Positions 1-12,400 of a DNA stretch of 64,000 bases are shown piece by piece. The DNA comes from Echiichthys vipera (Eukaryota; Chordata; Actinopteri; Perciformes; Trachinidae): the NCBI GenBank assembly GCA_963691815.1, contig OY829659.1, positions 5,396,015 to 5,460,014 on the forward strand, in the 5' to 3' direction. Within the stretch, counting starts at the first letter, position 1; every line of letters begins with the position of its first letter. The notes under the pieces were generated by a model. It saw only the letters and a program-made list of their open reading frames with translations. It had not been told where the DNA came from and searched no databases. The translations under genes were made by a program, and so were the position numbers.

Positions 1-498
1 GCTTTCAATGAACATTTCTCAAATCGACAAAAGGCATTAGGAACAGGAGGAAATTTGCACATCTCTATAGAACTCTCCAGACTTTCCTGAAAAGAAGAGA
101 GAGAAAACAAGTGCGATCATTTCAATATGCTATGAAATGAATGTGATCTAACAAAATAAAGTAGGGAAATGTAAAACATAAGTGGCACCGTTTCCAGAGT
201 CAAATTCAAGCATTTTAAAGTGCATTTAAAGATTTTTCAGCAACTCACAGCTGTGGAAACTTACATATTTATACAATACAACACAGTTTAACCTAACCTC
301 CATTTCAAGCATACAAGCATTCCAGTATAATCGATGCTTTCATGCCATCATTTGCAACATTGCCTTTATTAGCTCACAGAGGACTGGAGTAGATCCTGAA
401 GCAATGAATCGTGATACCAAGAAAGAAACCCAAAGATTCCCACCCCTACAGAAAGGTCTGCAGTTGCCTCTAAACACCCCCCACCCATAAAAACATAC

Positions 499-3400
499 CT
501 TGAAATAGTCCGGCTGCGTTTCTCTGACAATATCTTTTGTTAAAGGCCAGGTGAGTTTACCCGGTGTTATTCTATTCTTGACCATCTGCAGTGCGTCTGA
601 AAAATGCTCCAGAGCAACTGCAAACCTGAAGAGGAAGAAGAAGGAAGCGTACATGTGAAACGACAAAAAGGTGTGAATCAATGCCATAAAAAAGGAGGTA
701 AAGAGCAGAAGCCAATGTACCTATTCTCTCGGAGATACACCCTCCCGATGGCGAAGTAAACCAGACACTGAAGCTTCCTCTCCTCAAACGATTTGATCTT
801 CTCCAGAAGTGTTAGCGCGTCTTTAAGTTCCTGTGTTTAATACAGCGATAGAGGTTACGACACGCACATCATGAAGTGGTCTAACTTGATACAAGCCTTC
901 ACGTGTCTATGAGTTACCTCGGGCTGGCCGATGTCTATCAGGGCTAAAGCGCGCCCGTATGGCACCAACAGTCGATCCGCCGCGGAAAATCCAAGTTCCT
1001 GGAAAAGCACAAAAGAACCTGAATCATGTCTTTTACATCTCACCGCAAAACCAGAGGCTTTGATGAAAGTGTGAGTGTGAGTGAAGAGAACAGGAATCTG
1101 TGAAAAGCAGAATATATTCTAAAGGTTTTTCCTGTATTTGATAGTATATAGTAGAGAGAGAGATAGATGATTCAATAAAGCATTGATTGATTCATTTACA
1201 TGACAATACGTCGTCTCCAGAGAGTGTTTTTGTTGTCTGGGTGTTGCGGAGACGACGAACATGAGGAGGGGAGAGTATATATATAGTGTATAAGACAAGG
1301 AGGGTGTGTCAGCGTTACGCCGCTGTATTATTTATTATATAGCATTACATAGCATGAGAGAGCTTTCCAGTTTTACAGCCTGTTGCCTTTTTGAAAAGTG
1401 TTAGTTCAGTGTTCGTTCTATGGATTGGGCGTGAGTGATCGATTCCTTGAGTAGTCCTCGTTTCAAATTAACTTGATTTGTAAACAACGGCACTCAAGTT
1501 GTTTGCGCTCACAGCACCTCTCGCTTCTGTGCTTTACCTAAGACACAAACACCTTTGATTTTTGGAGCTGGATCTTCACCTCACCATCAGAGAAGTTGTC
1601 ACCTACATGACGGGTTTACTGTGCAGGGCCCAGATGATATGGAGGGAAAGCAGAGACGTTAGTGTCTGCAGCGACGCGGCGCTGAACACCTTCTTCAGGA
1701 GGACTAGTTTGAAAATATGGGTGTCAACGAGTTGGAAGCTTGTTTCAGTGAGCCGTGCGTTCATCCTCAGAAAAACCCAATGGAGCGGTGGAAGTCCAAC
1801 AGGCACCGGGACAAAAAACTGAGCGTTGTGTCAAAGCAGCAGCTGCTGGTACCTGCCACCTGTGTCAGAGGAGCGCCTGTTCTCCACAGCAGGACTGACC
1901 ATTAACAGAATGGGAACAAGGACATAATTAGTGTTTTGTAAGGCAACGATGTTTTGACGATGTGGTTGTGAAAAAATAAATCCTTAAAGGTGAACTGTGA
2001 CTGTTTTGATTGAGAAGAAGCATTGGGTGTTGGGTACGCTGTATTTCTGTGCAGCCTCATTCCTGCAGGAAGATGCGGTGACTTCTAAAAATAGATTTGG
2101 TAAAACGGGTATTAGATTGGCCCCCGAGGAATTGATGTTCCCTGCCCATCCCTAGTTTGTACAGTGCAATACAGAAGTGTTCCTTATTTTTAGACGGAAA
2201 AAATGATGAATGAAATGATAGTTCACATAACCCCAGTCCCCAGCAGGAGGATTGTGTCTCCACCGAACAGTGACTTCTGTGTACCGGTACACGCCTAGAG
2301 CATGTTTCAATTACGTATCTAAAACAAACATTCAGCGTAAAGACACTTCTCTGTATCGACAGCTTTGGCCCCGATCTGCACATCAGGGGCATGATTACCT
2401 TGGGTGAAATAGTTTCGAGTAAGGCCACTGCCTTCCTGAAGGCCTGCTCTGCGTTGTGGCTGCGGAGGTCGGTCAGAGCGGTGTGCGCGTCCTGCATCAG
2501 CGATGTCAACTCTTTAACCACATCTGCTTTCCTGTCTTCCAGTTTCTGTTTCTGAACAGATTAAAAAAACAACAGTGAGCGGGTCAGTCGTCTCATTTAA
2601 TGACACTGTGAAGACTTAAAGGCTAATTTAGACACATTTTAAAGTTAACATTCTATTAAATACAAGCTGTTAACACATCAACATCCAGCGAATGCGCAAG
2701 AGATTAATGATGCAGTGCGAGACAATGAGCCTCAGTGAGTCAACGCTCGAGGCGCGACGTGTCTCTACAAAGGTTTCTTCTGATACTCAGTGTCCTGGAA
2801 AAACTTGACACCGCCCACATGACTAAACACAAATGCATCATGTCGTTCATATGACACAAGCAGAACGCCCCACGTGGAGTATAAGCGCAGTGTTACCTCG
2901 TCTTCAGGGACATATCTGTTCTTTGAGTTCTTCTTTGTCGGGGTGCTGGGCTCTCCTTTCCCGCTCTTTGAAGAGAACTCACTGAAAGCACAGAGGTTTT
3001 AATCAGCTATACCAGGGATGTCAAAGTCAAAGACAGCAGAGGGCCAGAAAAACTAATTTGCTACAAGCCGAGGGCCGGACTGGTTCAACGTTTATTAAAA
3101 CGTATTAAAATGATGCATTTAACCTATTGAACCAGGACCTAACACAGTGTGACGTATTTTATTTAACAATTAAATGAATAATCCAATATTTTTGTACGGC
3201 TCTGTCAGTAATTTGGCTGAAAGTTGACATCTGCCCTGAATGCTGACGATTAATGAAGCCGAGGCGGCCCACTTGCGGCGCTGCAGTGAGTTCATGGGCT
3301 ACTGTTGCATTGTGGGTAATGTAGTTTTGCTGTGTAAAAAACACCAGCAGGCGGCTGTGGCCTTGACTTTGACACCCATGAGCTATACGGTCTGAAAGGG

Positions 3401-6400
3401 AGATCGCCGCGGATTCTTATTAAAAGCCGATTTATTTCACAGTGCGTGTTTGTCAGACGCACAGTAGTAGAGATGTTTAGATACCATGTTTTCCTTCCTC
3501 TTTCCAAATACCGATTCCTAAACCCGAACCTTTAAAAGCACCGTTATCAGATCAGTGCATCATAATACTATTTACTTATTATTATCTTTGTACTACTAAT
3601 CCTGTATGGAAGTGCTATCATTGGTGTGTGGCCTGGCTCATGTTAAACTGTTAATGCCAAATAACTTTCTTTCATAATGTAGTTTGACAGTCAACAAATG
3701 AATAAGTCAAGAATAAAAAAACAACAAAAAAACGCAGAAAGTTTGATAGAATTTAGCCGATAACTGTCCGACTGGTGACAGAGATCTGTTTATAAGGCAC
3801 TGAAAAGAAAAACAATGAATAATGCTGCATAAAACATTCATATTAAAACCTATACAAGGTGATTGGTGATGGTTAATAAATACTGAGTAAAATGCAATCT
3901 AGAGTAAAAAGATAAATAAAAAGGAGGATAACTCAACATATTAGGAAGAAGTGAAACTAATGCAGTCACACAGCAGTTATTTTAAAGCAGCAGCAGCATC
4001 ATTTATTAAAGCACTGACATTAGTAAAAAGCTCCTCTACGAACCTTTTTGATGGTTTAGAGGTTTTAGCGCCGCCCTCCGACTGAGCCGTCCTTTCCATT
4101 TTCACTGCAGAGAGAAAACATCGACAAATGAGATGAAGTTACTTTAACTCCATGGATTCCATGGATTCCATGGAGTTTCAATTCAACACAATTTTCGATT
4201 CCAAGCGATTCTCGGTTCATAGCGATTCAAAGTCTTTGTTTTTTTAATTAGTACATGCTTCAGGATCTGCTCCAGGCCTAATTATGGCAGAAAATCATAG
4301 GATTATACTTTCTTTTTTGAAAAATGTATCAACTGGATCCACAAGATGCTCAGAAATCAGATCCCTCAGTAACCCTCTGCCTCATGCGTGACCCCGCAGC
4401 GCCGGACTCACGTGCACCCGCCGCTGTCTGCTTCATGTCTCGCCACCAGATCAGCGGGTTTTTCATGAGCAAATACCGTAATTTCCAGACTATAAGCCGC
4501 TACTTTTTTCCCTCGTTCTGGTCCCTGAGGCTTATTCAACGGTGCGGCTTTTCTACGGCTTACGGTAACCAGGGGCGCGCACTACCGAGGATGCGCGAGA
4601 CCGAGGCAGACATCTGGCGCCAGGTAACAAGAGCAAAACAAAGAGAAGGAGAGCGTCAGCGACAGTTTGCGCAAAGGAAGTGTTCATGCAAACACCCTCA
4701 ACATGGAAAACAAACGGAGAAGTGCATATGATGCTGCTTTTAAGTTAAAGGCAATCGATCTGGCTGTCAAAGAAGGAAATGGAGCTGCTGCACGTACCCT
4801 TGACATCAATGAATGGCTGGTTATTTTGATAACGTAAACGGCCGCGGGACTGCACTTTTACTGCCGTGTTACAGGCGAGCACTTTGTATTACTTTGCACC
4901 GTTGTATTATTTGTACTCTGCACGAATGCTGTTCGCCATGTCAAAGATGTGAAAGTTTGATTGAATGATTGAAAGATTTATTGTTAATAAATGGGACGCT
5001 TTGCGTTCCCAAACAGTCATCTCTGTCCCGACAATCCCCTCCGTGGTAGCAGGAACCCCTATATACTACGGTAATTACACATCAAAACGCCTGCGGTTTA
5101 TAGTCGGGTGCGGCTTTTATATGGAGCAATCTGTATTTTACCCTAAATTTAGCTGGTGAGGCTTATAGTCAGGTGCGCTTTATTGTCCGGAAATTACGGT
5201 AAATAAAACGGATTTGAAGATTAGTCGACTGGCGAATCAGATTCGACTATGAACATCTTTAGTCGGGGACACCCCTGAAATAATTGTTCAATGAACTTTA
5301 ACGCATAGATTTTCTACGTGAAACTCTTAATATCCTGATTATGATCAAAACGGGTTTATTTGTTTCCATGAAACGCACAAAAGTTAAAACCTCCACCTTT
5401 AAATAAATCCACGTGTGTTTAAGGATCTGACACACACACACACGCACGCACACGCACGCACACACGCACAGAAGGTGTGTCAGGGGTGTTCGACCAAACT
5501 CACCTTGTTGCTTTTCCAGTTTAACGTCTGAGACCTGTGAACACACGTTATTATTAACAGTGAACTAAAGCCACAAACACACAAACAGGTCTTTTTACAT
5601 GTCAGTTAATGCTGTTCGCACAGTTTTTATTCTATATTTATTATTAATTTACTTTAGTTTGGAGGATGATTAAAATGAACAACAAGAGGAAATGGCAAAC
5701 GGACCATTTCTGCATGTTAGTCTGGATATTCAATAATTAAATGCTTAAAAAATGAACTTAAATGTGGAAATTAAAACAAACTGATAATGAAAAGTGAAAT
5801 TGAATTCAATAGAAAAGCTTCAATGGAGAAAAACAAAAAGATAACTTAAATAACTAAAATGACACATTCAAAATTTAAGCAGGATTTTAAATTTCGTAAC
5901 TTTAACATCATTTTTACGGTTTCCTTTCGCTTTTCAAGCATTTAATTATTGATATGATTTAATATGTTAAGTACTAAAGTTGTAATAAATAAATATTAGC
6001 CATTTTCTATCTTGATTTCTGATTTTGGAAACACAGTTTGGTACAAAGGGGAAATTTTGTTTAACACTAAGGGGCTGCTCACACTGTCCCCCCCGACCGT
6101 GCCCCGTGCTTTAGGGTCCTTTGCCCCCCCTCCAGGCCCGTTTGTACTCACACTACCTGGGCCTCGGAGAATGCTTCTTGCTGCCTATACGTCATCACAC
6201 CGTAACACGTCACACGCATTGATGACGTCATGGCGATGCGTGGCTTTGTTTCCAGATCTTTCCGTAGACCTCAGAGTTTTTGTGCGTCTTGTCGACTGTT
6301 TTTGAATCTTTCCATCGACCAAATCTGCAGTAAACACTCCACCTCCGCATCACACCAACGTGAACCTTTCACCACCATTGTTGTTGTTGTTAAATGTCCG

Positions 6401-9400
6401 CGCATGGTCCCTCCTTCTTTTTACATGTCCGAACAGGCGGACATAACGCTACTGCCGTAGGGCTCGTGCTCGTGCGCGTACACGTGCGCACGCTCGTGCT
6501 CGTACATGTGCAAACGGCTCCGCTAAAGCCCACCTCTTTCAAGCGGGCCGTGGACGGTCTGCTGGCCGCAGTTGAGCGCGGAGCGGGTGCACTCACACTG
6601 CTTAAACGTACTAGGCTTTAGCTGAAAAAACGGTTTTTGGCCGCGGCCAAAAGGACAGTGTGAGCACGCTGTAAAAAGCTTTTATTTCATCTAACACAGA
6701 GCCAAAGACATACAGTTTATTTATCTCGTAAGACAAAGAAAATCAGCAAAACCTCAAATTAAAGGGGCTGGATTTAGGATAAGTTTTGCGTTTCTGTTTG
6801 AAAAAATGGCTCAAATTATTAATAATCTATCAGAATATTTGCAGATGAGTTTCTTTTTCATCAAATAATCGATAAAACATTTCAGATCTTGACAAAACCA
6901 AACTAAAATAAGAAAATATGCGTCGTCGACACATGAAAACCTCACAAATGTAACTCACTTTACTCTGCGGAGGATCGCACTTCACAAACACTCCTCTGAC
7001 ACTTCTATGAGGATGCTGTCGTGACTCAGCAGCGTGTGATTTGTGAGTGCTCTCCGCTCTGGAGGAGGAAAAGAAAGAATAATAATCATCCAAAAAAGTT
7101 TATCAGCATTTATTAATCAAGTGTGTATATTGTATAAGACACCACACACACACACACACCTTTTCTTTAGATGTCCAACTGAAATCAAAAGCACACAGAC
7201 ACAAAGTTTAATTTTCGTCTTGATATAAAACAGATCAAAGATGATTTCACTCAGATTTTTAGTGAATAACAAGTTAATTTTATCCTTGATGACGAGCAAT
7301 AATCACGTCGTCATGTGATGTTTTAAAAAAGGAGCTGTACGCAGAATACTGGGGAGGTGGCTGAGCCGTAGAAGCGGCGTCTTCGCAGAGGTAATAGTGC
7401 TCATATGGCGCTCACACAGCTGATTACAAAAGGCAGAGACAGGAAACGGGGAGTGTCAGAGGCTTCAGCGGAGCATTAGGAAGCTCCGTGTTCAGATCGC
7501 ACAAACAGGGCGACCTGGCTTCTGCGAGGAGAACGGTGCTCAACGGCGACGTTAAACGCTGTAATCCGTAAGATTTTGGAGAAGGAGTAATAACCTACGG
7601 AGCACGTGCAGACGCATGACTCGATTTTCCTCCGGTTAACGTGTTTAAATGCAAGAACACTCCAGTTACTAAAGGAGTAATCTAAGTCTGTGAACCAGAG
7701 TATGGGAACTCAGATTATAACCAGGGTCCGGTTGTTTACATGGCGCTTGAGAAACCGGAGTATTGAGCATCTCTGCAGGTGAGACCCGACGATCTACTGA
7801 CGCCATACAGTCGACAATCTCAATTCTTACGGATTACGACTATTAGACGGTAACCTCCAAATGAACACAGATGATATTGAGTACTGTATGGCTTCTGCGG
7901 GGAGAACGGTGCTCAACGGCGACGTTAAACGCTGTAATCCGTAAGATTTCCATCTAATTAATAGTCTGTTACGTTCCTATCTATCAAAGAGAGAGAGTTC
8001 AGACAATGGTGATGGATCATATGAAGCAGTAATGAAAGCACTTGTATTTGCTGCTCTGCGGGGAAATACGGTCTGAGTTTCTGTGCCGACTCTTCCGCGC
8101 TAAAATGAAATAAACTACATTTGTACGGTATGAGGCCTTAGGTTGCTTTTTCAAACCAGTAAATGTGTTTCTTTAAATGTATAAATTAAGATAGAACAAA
8201 GTAAATGTGATATAAGAAAGCTGCTGTAAGGATGACGTGTAAATTACCACTTCGGCCGGACATTTCAGAGATGAATTTGAGGTACTGCTGCTTCAGATCT
8301 TTGACCCCCTCGGGGTTGTCTTTACACAGACCCTGCGCAAAAACGTTGGATTCAAGGGCCAATTTCAACTCTCCCGCAGAGAACAACGCCTCACAGTAGC
8401 GGTACTGGCCCTGCGGACACAAACACAGCAGGTTTTGAATAGAGGAGAGGCAGCATCCATTTGTTGTGGCAACAAGTTTCAAACAGGACATTATATTTTA
8501 CATCTTCAAACCACAGGCCGTTTAAAAGATGGATGGGTTTCTGAAATTGAGCTCAATGTGGTTGTACCAGGCTGAAAACATGGTTATTTCTGACATAAAC
8601 ATGGTTATTGTCGTAAACATGATTATATCTGCCTAAAACATGGTTATTTCTGTTGTAAACATGTTTAATTCTGCAGTAAACATGGTTAATTCAGCTTTAA
8701 ACATGTTTATTTATGCCGTAAACATGATGTTAACATGTTAATTCTGCCATTCACATGATTATTTTTGCTGTAAACATGGTTATTTCTAATGTTAACATTG
8801 TTATTTATGCTGTAAACATGTTTAATTCTGCTGTAAACATGATTTCTGGCTTAATCGTGTTTAATTGGCTGTTAACATGGTTACTTCTAATGTTAACATG
8901 GTTATTTCTGATGTTAACGTCATCATTTCTAATGTTAACATGGTTATTTCTAATGTTAACATGGTTATTTCTAATGTTAACATGGTTATTTATGCTGTAA
9001 ACATGGTTATTTCTAATGTTAACATGGTTATTTCTAATGTAAACATGGTTATTTCTAATGTTAACGTGGTTATTTCTAATGTTAACATGGTTATTTCTAA
9101 TGTTAACATGGTTATTTATGCTGTTAACATGGTTATTTATGCTGTAAACATGGTTATTTATGCTGTAAACATGGTTATTTCTAATGTTAACATGGTTATT
9201 TCTAATGTTAACATGGTTATTTATGCTGTTAACATGGTTATTTATGCTGTAAACATGGTTATTTATGCTGTAAACATGGTTATTTCTAATGTTAACGTGG
9301 TTATTTCTAATGTTAACATGGTTATTTATGCTGTTAACATGGTTATTTCTAATGTTAACATGGTTATTTCTAATGTTAACGTGGTTATTTCTAATGTTAA

Positions 9401-12400
9401 CATGGTTATTTCTGCTGTAAACATGGTTATTTCTGCTGTTAACGTGGTTATTTCTAATGTTAACATGGTTATTTCTGCTGTAAACATGGTTATTTCTGCT
9501 GTTAACGTGGTTATTTCTAATGTAAACATGGTTATTTCTAATGTTAACGTGGTTATTTCTAATGTTAACCTGGTTATTTCTAATGTAAACATGGTTATTT
9601 CTAATGTTAACATGGTTATTTCTAATGTTAACATGGTTATTTATGCTGTGAAGAGTCTTTTTCTTTCTCCAGTCTTCTGGACTCAAATTAGCCTCATCTT
9701 TATGTAGCAGCTAAAATCTGCAGAACCAGGTTTAAACTGAATGAACAGACATAAAACCATCGATTCAATAGCTGTTTTGATATTTCAGTCCGGACCGACC
9801 GACCAACATTGCTGCCATCAGAGCCAAGTGTTTGTTTCGAGTCCAGATTGACTTCCACTCAGTTTCTAACGTAATAAAATAGAAACTAAACGCCGTTTTG
9901 CACGTCCAACTTCACTACATCGATGTGATCGGATCATTAAAGGGATCATTACCTTTGCCCAGTGTGGTTTAATCAGAGTAGCACGTTTTCCATCATTAAC
10001 AGCTTTTCTGTAATAAAATAAATAAACAGGAGACGTTAAAGAGCAATTAGACACAAATAACAATATAAAAAAGATCAAACGACACCCGTAACCAGAGTTG
10101 TACTCGAACTATTAGTGCAACAACGTCTCAAGCAAAGAAATAAATTAAATACGTATTGATTAAGTTTATAAACCAATGTAAAAGAGTAGTTAGTTAGCAA
10201 GTTCATTAGCTCATTAGCTTAGCTCTGTTGCTCACAATTTATTAAGGCGACGTAACATCGAGGAGCAAACGACTTCAATTTAAATTATATTAACAAATGA
10301 AAAAGGAGTAAATTGTACTTACAGATATTTCTTACAGCGGATATAGCAAAGGGCTCTGTTGCCATAAATTATGTGGTTGTCGGGGCTGGAAGGAGAACAA
10401 ACGAATATCAGTTACAAACACATTTAGCTGTTTATTAGTTACACCTGTAGAATCTCAGGGCGCACTCCCACTGTCCTTCTGCACCGCGCTCCGTGCTTTA
10501 GGGTCCTTGTCCCCCCCTCCAGGCCCGTTTGTACTCACACTACCTGGGCCTCGGAGAATGCTTCTTGCTGCCTATACGTCATCACGCCGTAACACGTCAC
10601 ACGCATTGATGACGTCATGGCGATGCGTGGCTTTGTTTCCAGATCTTTCCGTAGACCTCTGAGTTTTTGTGCGTCTTGTCGACTGTTTTTGAATCTTTTC
10701 ATCGACCAAATCTGCAGTAAACACTCCACCTCCGCATCACACCAACGTGAACCTTTCACCGCCATTGTTTGAAATGTCCGCGCATGGTCCCTCCTTTTTT
10801 CTACGTCCCAACAGGCGCACAGGAAATGACCTCAGAACCGCCGTAGGCCTCGTGCTCGTACACGTGCGCACGCTCGTGCTCGTACATGTGCAAACGCGCT
10901 TTACAAAAGCCCACCTCTCTCAAACGGCCGTGGACGGCCAGCTGGCCGCAGTTATACGCGGAGCGGTTGCACTCACACTGGTCAAACGCACTAGGCTTTA
11001 GCCGAAGAACCTGTTTTGGCCCGGCGCAGAAGGACAGTGTGAGTGCGCCCTTAAACGACACAGAAAAAGGTGTTAAATCCGCTCCGTGGTCTTATTTGAG
11101 GCTGTATTTTAAGTCGTTTTAGATTAAATTGAGGCGTGTTCTTTAAAGTCTGTTCTCTTTGTGTATTAATTAAATACAGTGTCGACAAAAACAGAGCTTC
11201 ACAAAAGACACAGTCGTGATATTTTATTGTGTACTGAACGTAACGACGCGGATTAAAAAGGTTTTAAAGATCGTATGAAAATAAAACTTACTAATATTTG
11301 ATGGCTTTGGAATAAAACTTCACGGCGTCTTCATACTGTTTGTTTTGAAAGTTTTCGTTTCCTCTCTTCTTCATTTCTTCACTTTTCTGGATGAGGAACA
11401 AAAACAACAACAAACCAAAGATATTAACACACGTAAAAGACACAAGACACTCAAATATTTAGAATCTTTTCCCCAGCGTCAGACGGCGTGCGCTTCTCGG
11501 AAAGTACGTCTTGCCGCAAAGTTCCGTGCTACAACTGAAACGAAGGGCGCGGCGCCTTTGAAAGAAACAATAAGTAAAAAAAACCTCCTCCTCCTCCTTA
11601 AAACTTCTCTAATGTGGCAAAACGATGGACGGTCACGTGACACTGTGTCCAATTCTTCCTAAGTTATAGAGCGTTGGCGTACTGTCCCCAAAACAACCAC
11701 CACGTTGCATAAAGATGACCTATTTTCCCGTTACGCCTTTCTCTGGGAACCGCTTTGGCGCGTTATTTGAGTGATCGGATCACAATGCTTCGCCCAAGAC
11801 GCATTTTAAAACCAAGTGGAAACAGGCACAGGTGGAAAAGTTGTGAATAAAGGTAAAGTCCCCAAAGCAATTTAAGTAAAAAGGCAACTGGACTTTGTTA
11901 TTTGTCTAGGAAGATGTTTCACCTCTCATCCAAGAGGCTTCATCAGTTCATGTACGCATCTGACCAGGCTGGGACTGGACCAGGACCAGGCTGGGACTGG
12001 ACCAGGACCAGGACCAGGACCAGGACCAGGCTGGGACTGGACCAGGACCAGGACCAGGCTGGGACTGGTCCAACTAAGAGCGTGCTCACACTATCCTTTT
12101 GGCCGCGGCCAAAACCGTTTTTTCAGCTAAAGTCTAGTACCTTTAAGAAGTGTGAGCGCACCCGCTCCGCGCTCAACTGGGGCCAGCTGGGCCGCCACGG
12201 CTTGAAAGAGGTGGGCTTTAGCGGAGCCGTTTGCACATGTACGAGCACGAGCGTGCGCATGTGCACGCGCACGAGCACGAGCCCTACGGCAGTAGCGTTA
12301 TGTCCGCCTGTTCGGACATGTAAATAGAAGGACGGACCATGCGCGGACATTTAACAACAACAACAATGGTGGTGAAAGGTTCACGTTGGTGTGGTGCGGA

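Larger units (their letters stand above)
8248..11386 (-). other. ttc3: TTC3 tetratricopeptide-repeat exons (four exons)
   Basis: Exons 11292-11386, 10323-10385, 9953-10007 and 8248-8410 encode roughly residues 210-334, which carry the TPR block. TPR-type helices are visible: EEMKKRGNENFQNKQYEDAV then FYSKAIKYYPDN; YGNRALCYIRCKKYLKAVND then GKRATLIKPHWAK; and YRYCEALFSAGELKLALE then KDNPEGVKDLKQQY. The first pair has the G-N/A-L-Y/P spacing of TPR consensus repeats. This is the best conserved stretch of the gene and fixes its identity. TPRs normally bind partner peptides; the partner is not visible here. Confidence 0.9.

Noticed and set aside
1562..1905. Open frames near 1.6-1.9 kb, considered as an extra ttc3 exon or an antisense gene
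   Set aside because: The minus-strand phase is already complete between exons 2399-2551 and 918-998, and no matching splice sites were seen.
8805..9707. 280-293-codon frames of heptapeptide repeats
   Set aside because: Artefact of the 21-bp minisatellite inside a ttc3 intron.
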